From: Artocarpus heterophyllus
Taxonomy: Eukaryota; Streptophyta; Magnoliopsida; Rosales; Moraceae
Reading direction: 5' to 3'
Length of the DNA stretch: 64,000 bases
Assembly: GCA_025403435.1 (NCBI GenBank)
Contig: JAJQZP010000461.1
Location: 124,001-188,000 of the forward strand
The notes below the pieces were generated by a model. The model did no database searches, was not told the origin of the DNA, and worked only from the letters and a program-made list of their open reading frames with translations. The translations under genes and the position numbers were made by a program. Positions within the stretch are counted from its first letter, which is position 1; each line of letters opens with the position of its first letter. Below are positions 47,650-58,613 of the stretch, in pieces.

Positions 47650-48509
47650 TCTTAGTTTTGATGACATGGGTGTGTATTAGAACCCAGATTAGCTTTATTT
47701 TTTGCATCATCATTGCCCAAAAGAAATTCAGAAAATTAGTTTGTTCAAGCTTGCATCAACACATGATGATGTAACATGATATATATGTGTGCATATATTA
47801 TATAATTTAAGAGACTATACCTGCTCATGATACTTGCTTTGTCATCTGAATATTCGAAACCAACTAAGCAGGAAAATAAGGGAGAATATTCTAAGCCAAA
47901 TAATCTATAACCTTATCATTCCAACTCCACCAAATGTGAACCTAAAATGAAAAAAGAAAAATTATTACAAAAATGGAAATGATACCAGAAATTTCTCTCA
48001 GGGAGAAAAAAAAAAAAGAATACTTCCTCTATTGATATGTGTCTAGAATGGGGCAGTTGAACATCTATAGTCTGGAGTGGTACTAGAACTTTGAAAATTG
48101 GCGGTTTGAGTTGGTGTTCAATTGCTACAATATTATGCCTAATATCATAACCGATCCACTAGAACTTATAATTCCTTGTTTTTTCGACAGGTATAAACGT
48201 ATATTGAAAGAATCAAAATTCACTCCAAACGACTAATAAATCTCATCGTATTTGTCGAATTTGGAATTTTTTTTTTTTTAAGGATGATAAACTTGTATGT
48301 TTAATGGTTTTCTTTCTTGCTTTTTTTTTTTTAAATAAAATTTGTGTGTTTAATGTTAGCTCTATCACGTTTAGAGTGAATGTTGCTCCATTAAACACAC
48401 ACACATATATGCTAATAATGAGACACATGGATTAGGATATTTGAGGGCTCGTTTTGTAGACAGTTTCGAATTGTGTTGATTTGAAATATTTGATTTTAGT
48501 TGTATTGTG
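47650..48509. other. CASP upstream region up to the Copia insertion
   Basis: AT-rich, no gene. Any distal CASP promoter elements to the right of 48509 have been moved about 4.2 kb away by the retrotransposon. Confidence 0.5.
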
Positions 48510-49267
48510 TGTTGCATATGTGGAGCCAAATCAAGTTGACAACCCAGCAAAAGGAAGAAAAAGGGAGAAAAACGCGTCCTCGAAGGCAGGGAGCAAGCGC
48601 CGCGACTCTGGCAGAAGAGCGCCGCGGCGCTGGGGCGAAGGCGCCTAGGCGCCAAGTGCAGAGCGCCTAGGCGCCAGGACAAGAGCGCCTAGGCGCTATG
48701 TGGAGAGCGCCTAGGCGCCAGGAAGATAATGCCGAGGCGTCGAGTGGTGAGCGCCTAGGCGCCAGGAGCAGAGCGCCTAGGCGCCGCAGGGGAGCGCCGC
48801 AGCGCTCGAAACCGCGGCGCTGACGCGCTGTGCTGCGCGATGTGTTTTGAATCAGAGTCGAATTCAAAGGGAAACCACTAGGGTTTCCCATTAGTTGCTA
48901 TTTTTTCTCCTCCTTTGGTTATAAATAGACACAAGGTGGCTAGGGTTGTGTGTGTGAAAAGTGTGTGATTTGTGAGAGGCAAAATTCTTGAGAACTCCAT
49001 CCTTGAGAGAGAAAAATTCCCATTGGGTGTTAGATAGAAGAGAGTTTTGGTAAGCACAATTTGTGAGTGTGTGAGAAACTGCTCTTGTAATCTGTAATCT
49101 CCTTCATCATAGTGGAATCTGCAAGCGGCAGAAACAGGACGTAGTCTCAATTTTGGACGAACCTGTATAAAATTTGGTGTCTCTAATTTCTTCTTTTCTC
49201 CTATTTATTTTCTGCAATTGTTCGTTCTTGTGATCCTTGAAATTAGGAGTCGCCTAATTCCCCAACA
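48510..49267 (+). repeat. 5' LTR of the Copia element (758 bp)
   Basis: TG..CA ends with TGTTG/CAACA inverted termini. TATAAATA at 48920-48927 is the likely promoter. Upstream of it lies a GC-rich 22-bp-period palindrome array (48597 to about 48805). Confidence 0.95.
48597..48805. repeat. 22-bp-period palindromic minisatellite in the LTR
   Basis: The 12-bp palindrome GCGCCTAGGCGC begins at 48641, 48663, 48685, 48707, 48751 and 48773. A degenerate copy lies at 48729, and GC-only variants (GCGCCGCGGCGC and similar) at 48619, 48597 and 48794. Spacing is 22 bp almost throughout. The array repeats in the 3' LTR (about 52080-52290) with one unit shortened. Confidence 0.9.
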
Positions 49268-49269
49268 AC

Positions 49270-49281
49270 TGGTATCAGAGC
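49270..49281 (+). other. primer binding site (initiator tRNA-Met)
   Basis: TGGTATCAGAGC lies 2 bp after the 5' LTR. This is the standard plant PBS complementary to the 3' end of initiator methionine tRNA. Confidence 0.95.
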
Positions 49282-49301
49282 GGAGGTTTTGATCAAGAAC
49301 G

Positions 49302-51933
49302 ATGACTGGAGAAGAAGGTATGGCAGCCGACATCACCAAATTTGATGGTTCAGATTTTTCCTATTGGAGGATGCAAGTAGAGGACTACCTATACAGCAGG
49401 AAACTGCACTTGCCCTTGGGTAATAAGCCCGAAGGCATGAAGGATGAGGAGTGGAGTCTCCTTGATAGACAGGTACTCGGTGTGATCCGTTTGACTTTGT
49501 CAAAGAACGTTGCCCACAACGTTGCGAAGGAGACTACTACAGCAGGGATGATGAGGCTCTGTCAGAGATGTATGAGAAGCCCTCAGCCAATAACAAGGTA
49601 CATCTCATGAAGAAGCTTTTCAATTTAAAGATGCCTGAATGTGCCTCGGTGGTAGAGCACCTGAACAGTTTCAACACCGTCCTAAACCAATTGGTCTCGG
49701 TAGAGATTAAATTCGATGATGAGATCAATGCTCTAATCCTCTTGGCCTCGTTACCGAATAGCTGGGAACCCATGAGGGTGGCCATTACAAATTCACTTGG
49801 GAATGCCAAACTGAAGTTTGTTGATGTCAAAAACTATATTCTGGCGGAAGAAGTTCGCAGGAAGGACTCAGGTGAAGCCTCTTCGTCGAACTCGGCCCTT
49901 AATGTTGATAATAGGGGCAGGAAACTTGACAGGCAATCCAACAGGGATAATGGCAGGAGAGGCAAGTCGAGGAATGGGAGAAGCAAGTCAAGGAACGGTA
50001 GGACTATGGAGTGTTGGAACTGTGGGAAGACGGGCCACTTGAAAAAGAACTGCAGGGCTCCAAGGAAGAATGAAGACAAGACTAATGATGAAGCTAACGC
50101 CGCCACTGAAGAGCAACAGGATGCCTTAATCTTGTCTGTCGACAGTTCTTTTGATTCGTGGGTGATAGACTCAGGAGCATCATTCCACACCACAGCACAC
50201 CGTCATGTCCTAGAGAACTACGTTGCTGGAAATCATGGTAAGGTTTATCTCGCTGATAGAGAACCTTTGGATATAGTTGGCATTGGAGATGTCAGTTTAA
50301 AAATGCCTAATGGGTCGGTATGGAAGATTCATAAGGTGAGACATGTTCCTAAATTAATGCGCAACTTGATTTCGGTGGGGCAACTGGATGATGATGGACA
50401 TAAAGTAACCTTCAATTGTGGAGGTTGGAAAGTCACGAAAGGAGCGATGGTTATTGCTCGGGGACGCAAGGCTGGAACTCTCTACATGAACTCTAGTTGC
50501 AGAGATACCCTAGCAGTTGCTGATTCTGCTGCCAATACTGAGCTATGGCATTATAGGCTCGGTCACATGAGTGAGAAGGGTATGAAGGTGCTTCACTGCA
50601 AAGGAAAACTGTCGGGTTTGAAAACTGTTGATCACAGTTTGTGTGAAGCCTGCATCTTTGGTAAACAGAAGAGAGTCAGTTTCTCAAAGATGGGTAGAGA
50701 GCCTAAGTCCAGGAGATTGGAGCTTGTTCACACAGATGTGTGGGGGCCTGCGCCGGTGACTTCCCTTGGTGGCGCAAACTACTATGTGACGTTCATTGAT
50801 GACTCAAGCAGGAAGGTATGGGTTTACTTTCTGAAAAACAAATCTGATGTGTTCGATGCTTTCAAGAGATGGAGAGCCATGGTGGAGAACGAGACAGATT
50901 TGAAGGTGAAGTGCTTGCAGTCTGACAATGGGGGAGAGTACCTAGGTGAAGATTTCAGGCGATACTGTGCTGAGAATGGGATAAAGATGAGGAAGACCAT
51001 TCCAGGAAAACCACAACAGAATGGGGTAGCTGAGAGGATGAACAGGACTTTAAACGAGCGTGCTAGGAGCATGAGGTTGCATGCAGGGCTGCCAAAGATG
51101 TTTTGGGCTGAGGCAATTAACACAGCCGCTCATCTGATAAACAGAAGTCCATCCACACCGCTGAAGTTCAAGCTACCGAAAGAAGTCTGGAGCCATAAAC
51201 AGGTTGATCTCTCTTACTTGAGAGTGTTTGGTTGTGTTTCCAATGCACACATTGATTCTACTGCTAGAAGTAAACTGGATGCCAAGTCAAAGAAGTGTTT
51301 TCTGGTTGGCTATGGCGGACTTGAGTTTGGTTATCATCTCTGGGATGAACAAAGCCGGAAGATTATCAGGAGCAAGGATGTGATCTTCAACAAAGGTGTT
51401 CTGTACAAGGACAGAAACAGCACGGACTCCAGGGGTTTAGGTTCTGAAGATAAGAAGCCTGAGGTGATTCCATTGAAGGATCTACCTGAAGTGGAGGTGT
51501 AAAATCCAGAGGTTGAAGACCAGGAAAACATAGCTCCAAAAGGAAGCCAGAGGACTCCCGTCACACCAGTTAGGAGGTCTAGCAGGACAATCAGACCACC
51601 GCAGAGATACTCCCCAACTCTGCATTATATCTTGTTGACCGACAAGGTAAGCCAGAAAGCTTTGATGAAGCTGTGGAGGCTAGAGATTCGGTCAAGTGGG
51701 AGTTAGCCATGAGGGACGAGTTGGATCGGAGATGGCAACTGGCAAAGTTACCACAGAGTAAAAAGTCCTTGCACAACAAGAGGGTATACCGGGCAAAAGA
51801 TAAAAGTGCTGGCAGCAAGCGGTATAAGGCAAGGTGGGTGGTAAAAGGATCCAGAGATATGCTCACCAAGATGGATCCGATTGAGAAACTGAAGTTGTGC
51901 GCAACTTCAGTTGGACTTCTCCAAGAGGCGTGA
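49302..51933 (+). pseudogene. Copia gag-pol remnant (gag, protease, integrase; RT deleted)
   Basis: Gag begins at 49302 (DITKFDGSDFSYWRMQVEDY). A 1-base deletion near 49551 shifts the frame into 49568-51502. That frame holds the zinc knuckle CWNCGKTGHLKKNC, the protease motif VIDSGAS, the GAG-pre-integrase region (LWHYRLGHMSEKGMKVL) and the integrase core (HTDVWGP, FIDDSSR, SDNGGEYL). A stop at 51500-51502 interrupts it, with clear continuation beyond. Another frameshift follows near 51647. The RT opening (DSVKWELAMRDEL, YKARWVVKG) then joins directly to the last residues of RNase H (DMLTKMDPIEKLKLC). The catalytic RT (YVDD) and the RNase H core are absent. Confidence 0.92.
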
Positions 51934-51978
51934 GAAGTCGTTGCCGCTGCAGTGGGAGACATGGTGATTGATTAGTCT

Positions 51979-51990
51979 CCAAGTGGGAGA
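51979..51990 (+). other. polypurine tract
   Basis: CCAAGTGGGAGA lies immediately before the 3' LTR, a usual Copia PPT position and sequence. Confidence 0.8.
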
Positions 51991-51991
51991 T

Positions 51992-52747
51992 TGTTGCATA
52001 TGTGGAGCCAAATCAAGTTGACAACCCAGCAAAAGGAAGAAAAAGGGAGAAAAATGCGTCCTCGAAGGCAGGGAGCAAGCGCCATAGCTCTGGCAGAAGA
52101 GCGCCGCGGCGCTGGGGCGAAGGCGCCAAGTGCAGAGCACCTAGGCGCTAGGACAAGAGCGCCTAGGCGCTATGTGGAGAGCGCCTAGGTGCCAGGAAGA
52201 TAATGCCGAGGCGTCGAGTGGTGAGCGCCTAGGCGCCAAGAGCAGAGCGCCTAGGCGCCGCAGGGGAGCGCCGCAGCGCTCGTTTCGAGCGCCGCAGCTC
52301 TGACGCGCTGTGCTGCGCGATGTTTTTTGAATCAGAGTCGAATTCAAAGGGAAACCACTAGGGTTTCCCATTAGTTGCTATTTTTTCTCCTCCTTTGGTT
52401 ATAAATAGACGCAAGGTGGCTAGGGTTGTGTGTGTGAAAAGTGTGTGATTTGTAAGAGGCAAAATTCTTGAGAGCTCCATCCTTGAGAGAGAAAAATTCC
52501 CATTGGGTGTTAGATAGAAGAGAGTTTTGGTAAGCACAATTTGTGAGTGTATGAGAAACTGCTCTTGTAATCTGTAATCTCCTTCATCATAGTGGAATCT
52601 GCAAGCGGCAGAAACAGGACGTAGTCTCAATTTTGGACGAACCTGTATAAAATTTGGTGTCTCTAATTTCTTCTTTTCTCCTATTTATTTTCTGCAATTG
52701 TTCGTTCTTGCGATCCTTGGAATTAGGAGTCGCCTAATTCCCCAACA
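51992..52747 (+). repeat. 3' LTR of the Copia element (756 bp)
   Basis: Nearly identical to the 5' LTR, with TATAAATA at 52400-52407. Differences include CGCGACTC to CATAGCTC, loss of part of one palindrome unit, several C/T changes, and a local change at the GCTCGTTTCGAGCGCC stretch. Confidence 0.95.
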
Positions 52748-53249
52748 TTGTGTGATTTAAATTATTATCTGAATTGATGTTTAGATATGCAGTTAAAGTG
52801 TTAATTTGAATAGAAAAATAAATTGAAATTTGTGTTTGGATAAACAGTGAAATTTTTTTTTATTTGCTAACAAATTTAACAAAACCTGATGTTCAAGATA
52901 TTTTTGAATATGCAATATAGATCTTACTTTATTCCTTTCTTTACTATGTACACAATGAAAAAAAAAGGTTTTAATTAAATATCAAATGAAGAAGTTATGA
53001 CATTTTTTTCTCAAGTATAAGATACAGAAAAATTAACTTTTACTGTAAACTACTATTCCAAATGCTCATAATTTAAGGGAAGAAGAGAACTTTAAAAAAA
53101 TAATATTTGAATCATTCATGGGATTCGAATTTTGCCCTCATCAAACGTGTATCTAGGTTATTTTCAATACTTCGACTTCAAGATTGAGCCAGTCTAACAA
53201 ACAAACGGGCTATGAGGTGTTGTAATGAATATAATCTAGTGCTTTATTA

Positions 53250-53399
53250 GGGTGTTTGGGAGAGTAATTTAAACCATCAATTTGAATTTGAGAACTGTAG
53301 TATATGAGAGATTTACACTGTAGTATTTTACTGTAGCATGTGAGAGCTTTATACTATTCATCATTTAAACTATTGATTTGAGCTATTCTTCCAAACATC
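53250..53399. mobile_element. Tourist-like MITE, 150 bp, TSD TTA
   Basis: The ends GGGTGTTTGGGAGAG and (reversed right end) GATGTTTGGAAGAATAG are inverted. TTA flanks both sides (53247-53249 and 53400-53402). Inside, ACTGTAGTATATGAGAG and TACTGTAGCATGTGAGAG repeat the family core. This is the cleanest copy of the dispersed GTTTGG/CCAAAC family in the window. Confidence 0.65.
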
Positions 53400-53402
53400 T
53401 TA

Positions 53403-54047
53403 TACAATGCATGTTATTTTCTATATGAGTGGGTCTCATCACTCTTTGGGACTCAATAGAACTCATTGGATTGTTCACCATACTAGGATCTTCCTTTGCA
53501 CCATCCTAATAACCCCAAAACAAAAGCAGGTCATGATATTTTAACGTCAGAGAGAGCGAGGAAACAAAAAGTTATACGCTATGAACTAATCATAGGTTTG
53601 AATAGAAAATTTTGAACAAAAAACTAAATTTTTGTTAGAAAAAATACTATAACATATAGTTTTGAATTGTGATTTGAACAACAAAACAAACAAACCAATA
53701 AATTTTTTTTTACTAACAAGTGCAATGGTTCATGATTTCTTACATAGATATGATAGAACTGGTTCTTTTAGTAATTGAGATAGTCGCATGTATTAAAAAT
53801 GTAGAAATAAGAAAGACGTTCCCAGAAAGTAAGAAAATCTAGATGTTCCCAATGAGAAAAAGCATACATTTTTACTCGGGTATGAACATTTGCAATATTG
53901 TACAATTCTTTTGAGAGATACAACAATTGAATCATGTACCATATAACGTTATTAAACACCTTTTCTCTTTGATTCTATTTCTAAATAAAACCATAAAAAA
54001 GAAATGCACATTAACGAATGAATGAAAGAATGAACTACCAGTTTTCC
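53403..54047. other. intergenic before the PPR pseudogene
   Basis: AT-rich and no gene. It is the 3' flank of the minus-strand PPR pseudogene. Confidence 0.5.
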
Positions 54048-57000
54048 CTACTTGGTCTTGGAATCAGTTTTCCTAGAAAATCCGCTCTCCGAAAGAAGCC
54101 TCGACAGGAAACCTTGGCCGCTATCATTATTGGACTTGTCGAAGGAACTTCTTAATTTGCTTATGAGTGACCAATGAGTCTCAAACTCCGGCTCATAACC
54201 GCTTTGTTGCATCACCGCAACAAGCTCCGACGCCTTCCTGGGATTGTTTTCATGATGGTACCTATCGATCACGGATGAGAACATCTCCCTGGTTGGTGTT
54301 TCGCCTGTGCAAAGCATGGAAATCAAAACCTTTTCCACTTCTGCAGTTTGCCCATCTCGACAAAAGTGATGGACAAGCGTGTCCAGTGTGCTAATGCTCG
54401 GCCAAAGATTCCTGTCCAACATCTTTGTGAAAATCCATAGCGTCATTCAGTTTATTGCTTGCACAGCAAGAAATGCCTTTCTTCAACATTATGTTGAAAA
54501 GGTCAACTGCTTTGCTCAGTCTTCCTACGCACGAAAACGTTTGATGAGACTATCATAGTTTTTACCGTCGAGAATTAGATGTTTCCCCATAAGTCTGTCC
54601 AGAAATTTTTCGGCTTCCTGAAGCTTACCACGAGAAAGAAGGCCCTCAGCAATCATGTTTTGAATGGCAGAATCGTGAAACCAGACTCTTAGTTCCATCT
54701 CTCGACTCAAGTCCAAGGCTTTCTTAAGCTTTCTAGTATTGCACAGGGTTGTTATAGCTGCCCTCAAGCTGTGGTTGCTAGGCCCAAGTTCCTTAGAGAT
54801 TATAGCAGAAAGGTAGTGCAAAGCATTCGACATGTCTTTACACCGAGAAAATCCATGCACGAGAAAATTGTAAGAGACTTTCTCAAGTTCCTATTCCTTC
54901 CTTTGCAAGTCGTGTATTACATCATTAACGAACAAAATATTTCCGGTTGCAAAAAGATAGAAAACCAGAATGTTGTAAATAACGAGGTCACGACTCTTGC
55001 TTTGTACAAGCATAACCTCCTTCCACTTCACTGCATGAAGGACCCTGCCCTCCATACATGTCAAGCGCACCAAATCTCGGTAAGTCGAGATTGAAAGCTT
55101 GAAATTTTTTCACATCGTGATACCAAGAAGCTCCCCGACTTTCCTCACGTTGTTGACTTTGCAAAACCCTTGGACCAGGATATTATGGGTTTCAGCATCT
55201 GGAAGCATCCCCTTCAACAAATTTTCCTTCCGAGTTACATTAACTGCCTCCCCAACCTACCTTGTAATGCAAAATCCTTTTATTAATGCATTATTGACAG
55301 AAAGTGAAGAGAATGAATGGTCTCTCAGGGCAATCTCTTTTAATTCGACAGCTTTCTCGTACCGATTAGCTCTACACAGGTAAGGAAATAATAGAACAGC
55401 AACATCCAAATATGGGGCCAAATTTATAGCCAACATATTGTCCAATATCCTTAGAGACGGGAAAAATTTCTCCTTAGTCATTCCTTCAATGACATGGTTA
55501 TAAGCAACATGATCGACTGACAAAGCCCCGATGATTGATTTCTTCCAGCAAGATGTGTGCAACTCTTGCAAAATTCGTAGAGCTAAGCTTCTGAAGGAAC
55601 AGGTACATACATCTAATCTTAAGTGAAGATAACAGACCGACATCCTTTCAAGAAGCTCCAATGCTTCTTTAAGCATTTCTTTTTTGCAAAGGCATTCCAA
55701 AGGAGCTTTACAATCCTTTTCAAATTTCCAGTCTTACACAAAACTGTTATTATGGCAGTAAATGTCTCGCTATCAATTTTTATATGCCTTTGGAACATGC
55801 TGTCTAGGACTCTCTTCCCATTGTCTGTCCATCATCTCTTACAGTACCTTGGACAAGTAAATTTAGAATTTCTTGGTCGAGTAAACTAACCAATTTCGGC
55901 TTTTTATCCAAAAACTTTGCAATTACCTTGTGAGAGTTACAGGATTCGCAAAGCCCTTTAAGTAGAGCAGAGAAGATGGACAAAGATAAATCTTGTCCCC
56001 AGTGGACCATTTCATCTGCTAAAGTCAGTACACCTTTCAGGTTTCCATGATCACATTCTTTTATAACAAATGAGTTAAAATCAAGAAGCTAACTGTCTTC
56101 TAGAATCCCTGCGACTGTCTTTTCATACGCAGCAAAATCTGTATCTAAATAAAGGCCATTACCAAGACCATCAAAGAATTCTGTTCTAGAAAAGTCCGCA
56201 TCATTATCCCTCTTTAATCTCACTGCTAATAGATCTAAACCCAAAACCGAAAAGGCCTTAGATATTTGACACTGCACCGAAACATTCTGCACTAGACCAC
56301 AGTTTTCCATCTCACAAGCTGTCCTCTTCACTTCACCAAATTGTCTAGCTTTACAATAGCCTGCTAAAAGAATTCTGAAAGTTGATAAATCGGGTCTTGT
56401 CCCCCTCTCCACCATTTCATCAAAAATGTCTCGAGCATGCTTCCACAAACCTTTCAAAAACAACCCAGCAATGAGTGCTTTGTAAGAACAAATGTGGGGT
56501 TTTAGCCCTCTTCTAAACATCTCAGCCAGATAAACAAAGGAGCTTTTTAGTTCCCTCTCGCGACAACTCCTGCCGATTAAGATTCCAAAGGTGATCTCAT
56601 CAGGAACAAAACCAAAATTCTCCAACTCATGCATATACAATTCTGCACTTTCGATTCTAAACAGCTACACAAACAATGTATAATCCTATTCCCAGCAAGA
56701 ATATCAGGTGTACGATTTGTTTCAAGAAAGAAACTTAACGCATCATCAAAGCCCCTCTTCTCACAATAGCCATAAACAATTTCATCAACAATAAAGTCAC
56801 TAACCTTGAATCCAAATGCCATTGCTTTCTTGACAAGATTTATCGCCTCTTGAATCTTTCCGTCCGCACAAAGAAGTCTCGTCACATTCTCGATAGTTGC
56901 CTTCACCATCTCACTAGAGTCAACACCCATCATAAACATGTCCATAAAGACTCTAAATGCCATCTGGGTTTTATTCATTCTAACCACATGATCAACAAGG

Positions 57001-57712
57001 ACATGGTAACACGACGACGAAAGGGCTAAACCCCATCGCCTCATTCGATCATACATCAAAATAGCCCTCTCCAATTCACCACTACAAACATAACCTTCCA
57101 TCAAATTACTGAAACTTTCATGACAAACCAACCGAATTCCCTCCCTCTCCATAGCCAAAAGCAAGAATTCAACTTCTCTAAACAACCCCACATAGCAAAG
57201 AATCCTTGCCATGACTTCCCACGACTGAGGAAGGTGCTTGAAACCCTCACTCTCTTCATTAACCCACTTGAACAAACCCCATAAAGTCCCAACCTTTCTA
57301 GCTCCAAAATTTTTCCACACTCAAATTCCAAACCCAGTAATATTTCAAGCACATCTTCGGCTCTCAGCTCCGAAACCCGACCAAACCTAAGAGTGTGTTC
57401 GGGAACTACATTCGAAATTTCCAAAAGAAGGTCCTTTCTAGAAGAAACACTAAAGTTGAAGCTGTTACCTTCGTCTAGAAAATGGGAACGTTTAAAAATG
57501 AAAGATTGGGCAATCCCATCGAAGTGGGCTGTGTCTGTTGAAGACTGGATGTGGGAGAGGCGTGGTGGTGGAGAAGGGAGTTTCGGAAAGAAGGATTGGG
57601 CGGAGAGAGGAGAGAGAAACGAGTGGTGGTGAGGAGAGAGAGATGATGAGACGATTCGGAGAATCCGATGAAAGAGAGGTTTGGTCGTGGAAAGGACGAT
57701 CCTTGGTGTCAT
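54048..57712 (-). pseudogene. P-class PPR gene, frameshifted (At5g15280-like)
   Basis: Minus-strand coding pieces follow one another in PPR order over 3.7 kb but in changing frames: 57712 to about 57315, then about 57320-56660, 56680-55830, about 55800-55257, 54860-54525 and 54446-54048. P-type motifs are clear, for example ISYKAL-like HICSYKALIAGLFLKGLWKH, TRPDLSTFRILLAGYCKARQ and HDSAIQNMIAEGLLSRGKL. The N-terminus (MTPRIVLSTTKPLFHRILRI) looks like a mitochondrial presequence. At 56089-56091 an in-frame TAG separates ILEDS from LLDFNSFVIKECDHG. At least five frameshifts and one stop make a full product impossible. The family would be an organelle RNA-binding protein of about 1,200 aa. Assembly error is the alternative, but neighbouring genes have intact frames. 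Confidence 0.85.
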
Positions 57713-57911
57713 CTACGTCTGCAAGGATGTGCTTGTGGTTGGTTTTTGCGGGAGTGTTTTTGCAGAAAGCTAATGCCAAGTGCAAAAGCTCATGCAAACA
57801 AACATGGTGTGTGCATTAACCAGAGTAAGACCTCTTAAAAAGTTTTATTCAAGAAAATCAAGTTTTGTAGTTATTGGATTTAATCTAACAGTTTACAAAA
57901 TTCAACTCTAA

Positions 57912-58491
57912 TTTAGAGCTGACAGTAAACATATTTATGTTGTATTTACGTTGACATATTTATAGCATGATACGTTTAGATTGAATACGAATATAATATA
58001 ATTAATAAACGTATCAAAAATGTAAATATAAACACGACCCGTTTATGGTACGCGTAACACGACACGACACAATTAACACGATTACTAAGCGAGCCATGAC
58101 AGGTTGACACGATAACAATACGCATATGTCACATTTATGACTCAGTTAACTAAAAATTAAAAAAAAATTAAAAAAAACAATAAAAAAATTAACAAAAACA
58201 CAATATCTAATTTATACTAACCTACTATAAATATTTCAAATATTTTTATTTTTAAGTTTAAATGTGTTATATACGAACGGGTCGTGTCGTGCTATGTCGA
58301 CACGTTAAGGCCTATTTAATTAAACGTGTTAAAGCATGTTAGACGTGTTAGCACGAATCCAGTCCGTTCATTTTTGTGTTATTCGTGCCAACCCATTTAT
58401 GGCTCAATTAATAAACGTGCGGTCCAAACTTGCTTATCTCGTGTCGTTTTCGCATCGTATCATCATGTCATGTCTGAAATTACCGGCCTTA
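57912..58491. mobile_element. hAT-like non-autonomous element, 580 bp
   Basis: The interior is full of CGTGTCGTG / CACGACACG words in both orientations. The ends TTTAGAGCTGACAG and (reversed right) TAAGGCCGGTAATTTCAG are related. Flanks are AACTCTAA (57904-57911) and AACTCTAT (58492-58499), a 7-of-8 match to the 8-bp TSD of hAT elements. There is no coding potential. It lies about 200 bp upstream of the PPR pseudogene start. Confidence 0.55.
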
Positions 58492-58613
58492 AACTCTATC
58501 AAATAAGAATAGGGTTTTTTTTTAGTATAATCAAAAATAAAATTAAAATTAAAAAATAAAAAACCACACAAAAAAACAAAACCAGAAAAAAAAAAAAAAA
58601 ACAACAAAAACAA

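Larger units (their letters stand above)
48510..52747 (+). mobile_element. Copia LTR retrotransposon, 4.2 kb, internally deleted, TSD TTGTG
   Basis: Full-length ends are present: LTRs at 48510-49267 and 51992-52747, each starting TGTTGCATATGTGG and ending TTCCCCAACA, with TTGTG on both flanks (48505-48509 and 52748-52752). A PBS matching initiator tRNA-Met follows the left LTR and a purine tract precedes the right LTR. The gene order gag-protease-integrase before the RT position is Copia. The gag and integrase text resembles the Tork/Tnt1 group. The RT and most of RNase H are missing and the frames are broken, so it is non-autonomous. The LTRs are near-identical apart from a few transitions and an indel, indicating fairly recent insertion. 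Confidence 0.95.

Noticed and set aside
48371..49150. Minus-strand frames with repeated APRR/LGAL words
   Set aside because: They are translations of the palindromic array and other LTR sequence.
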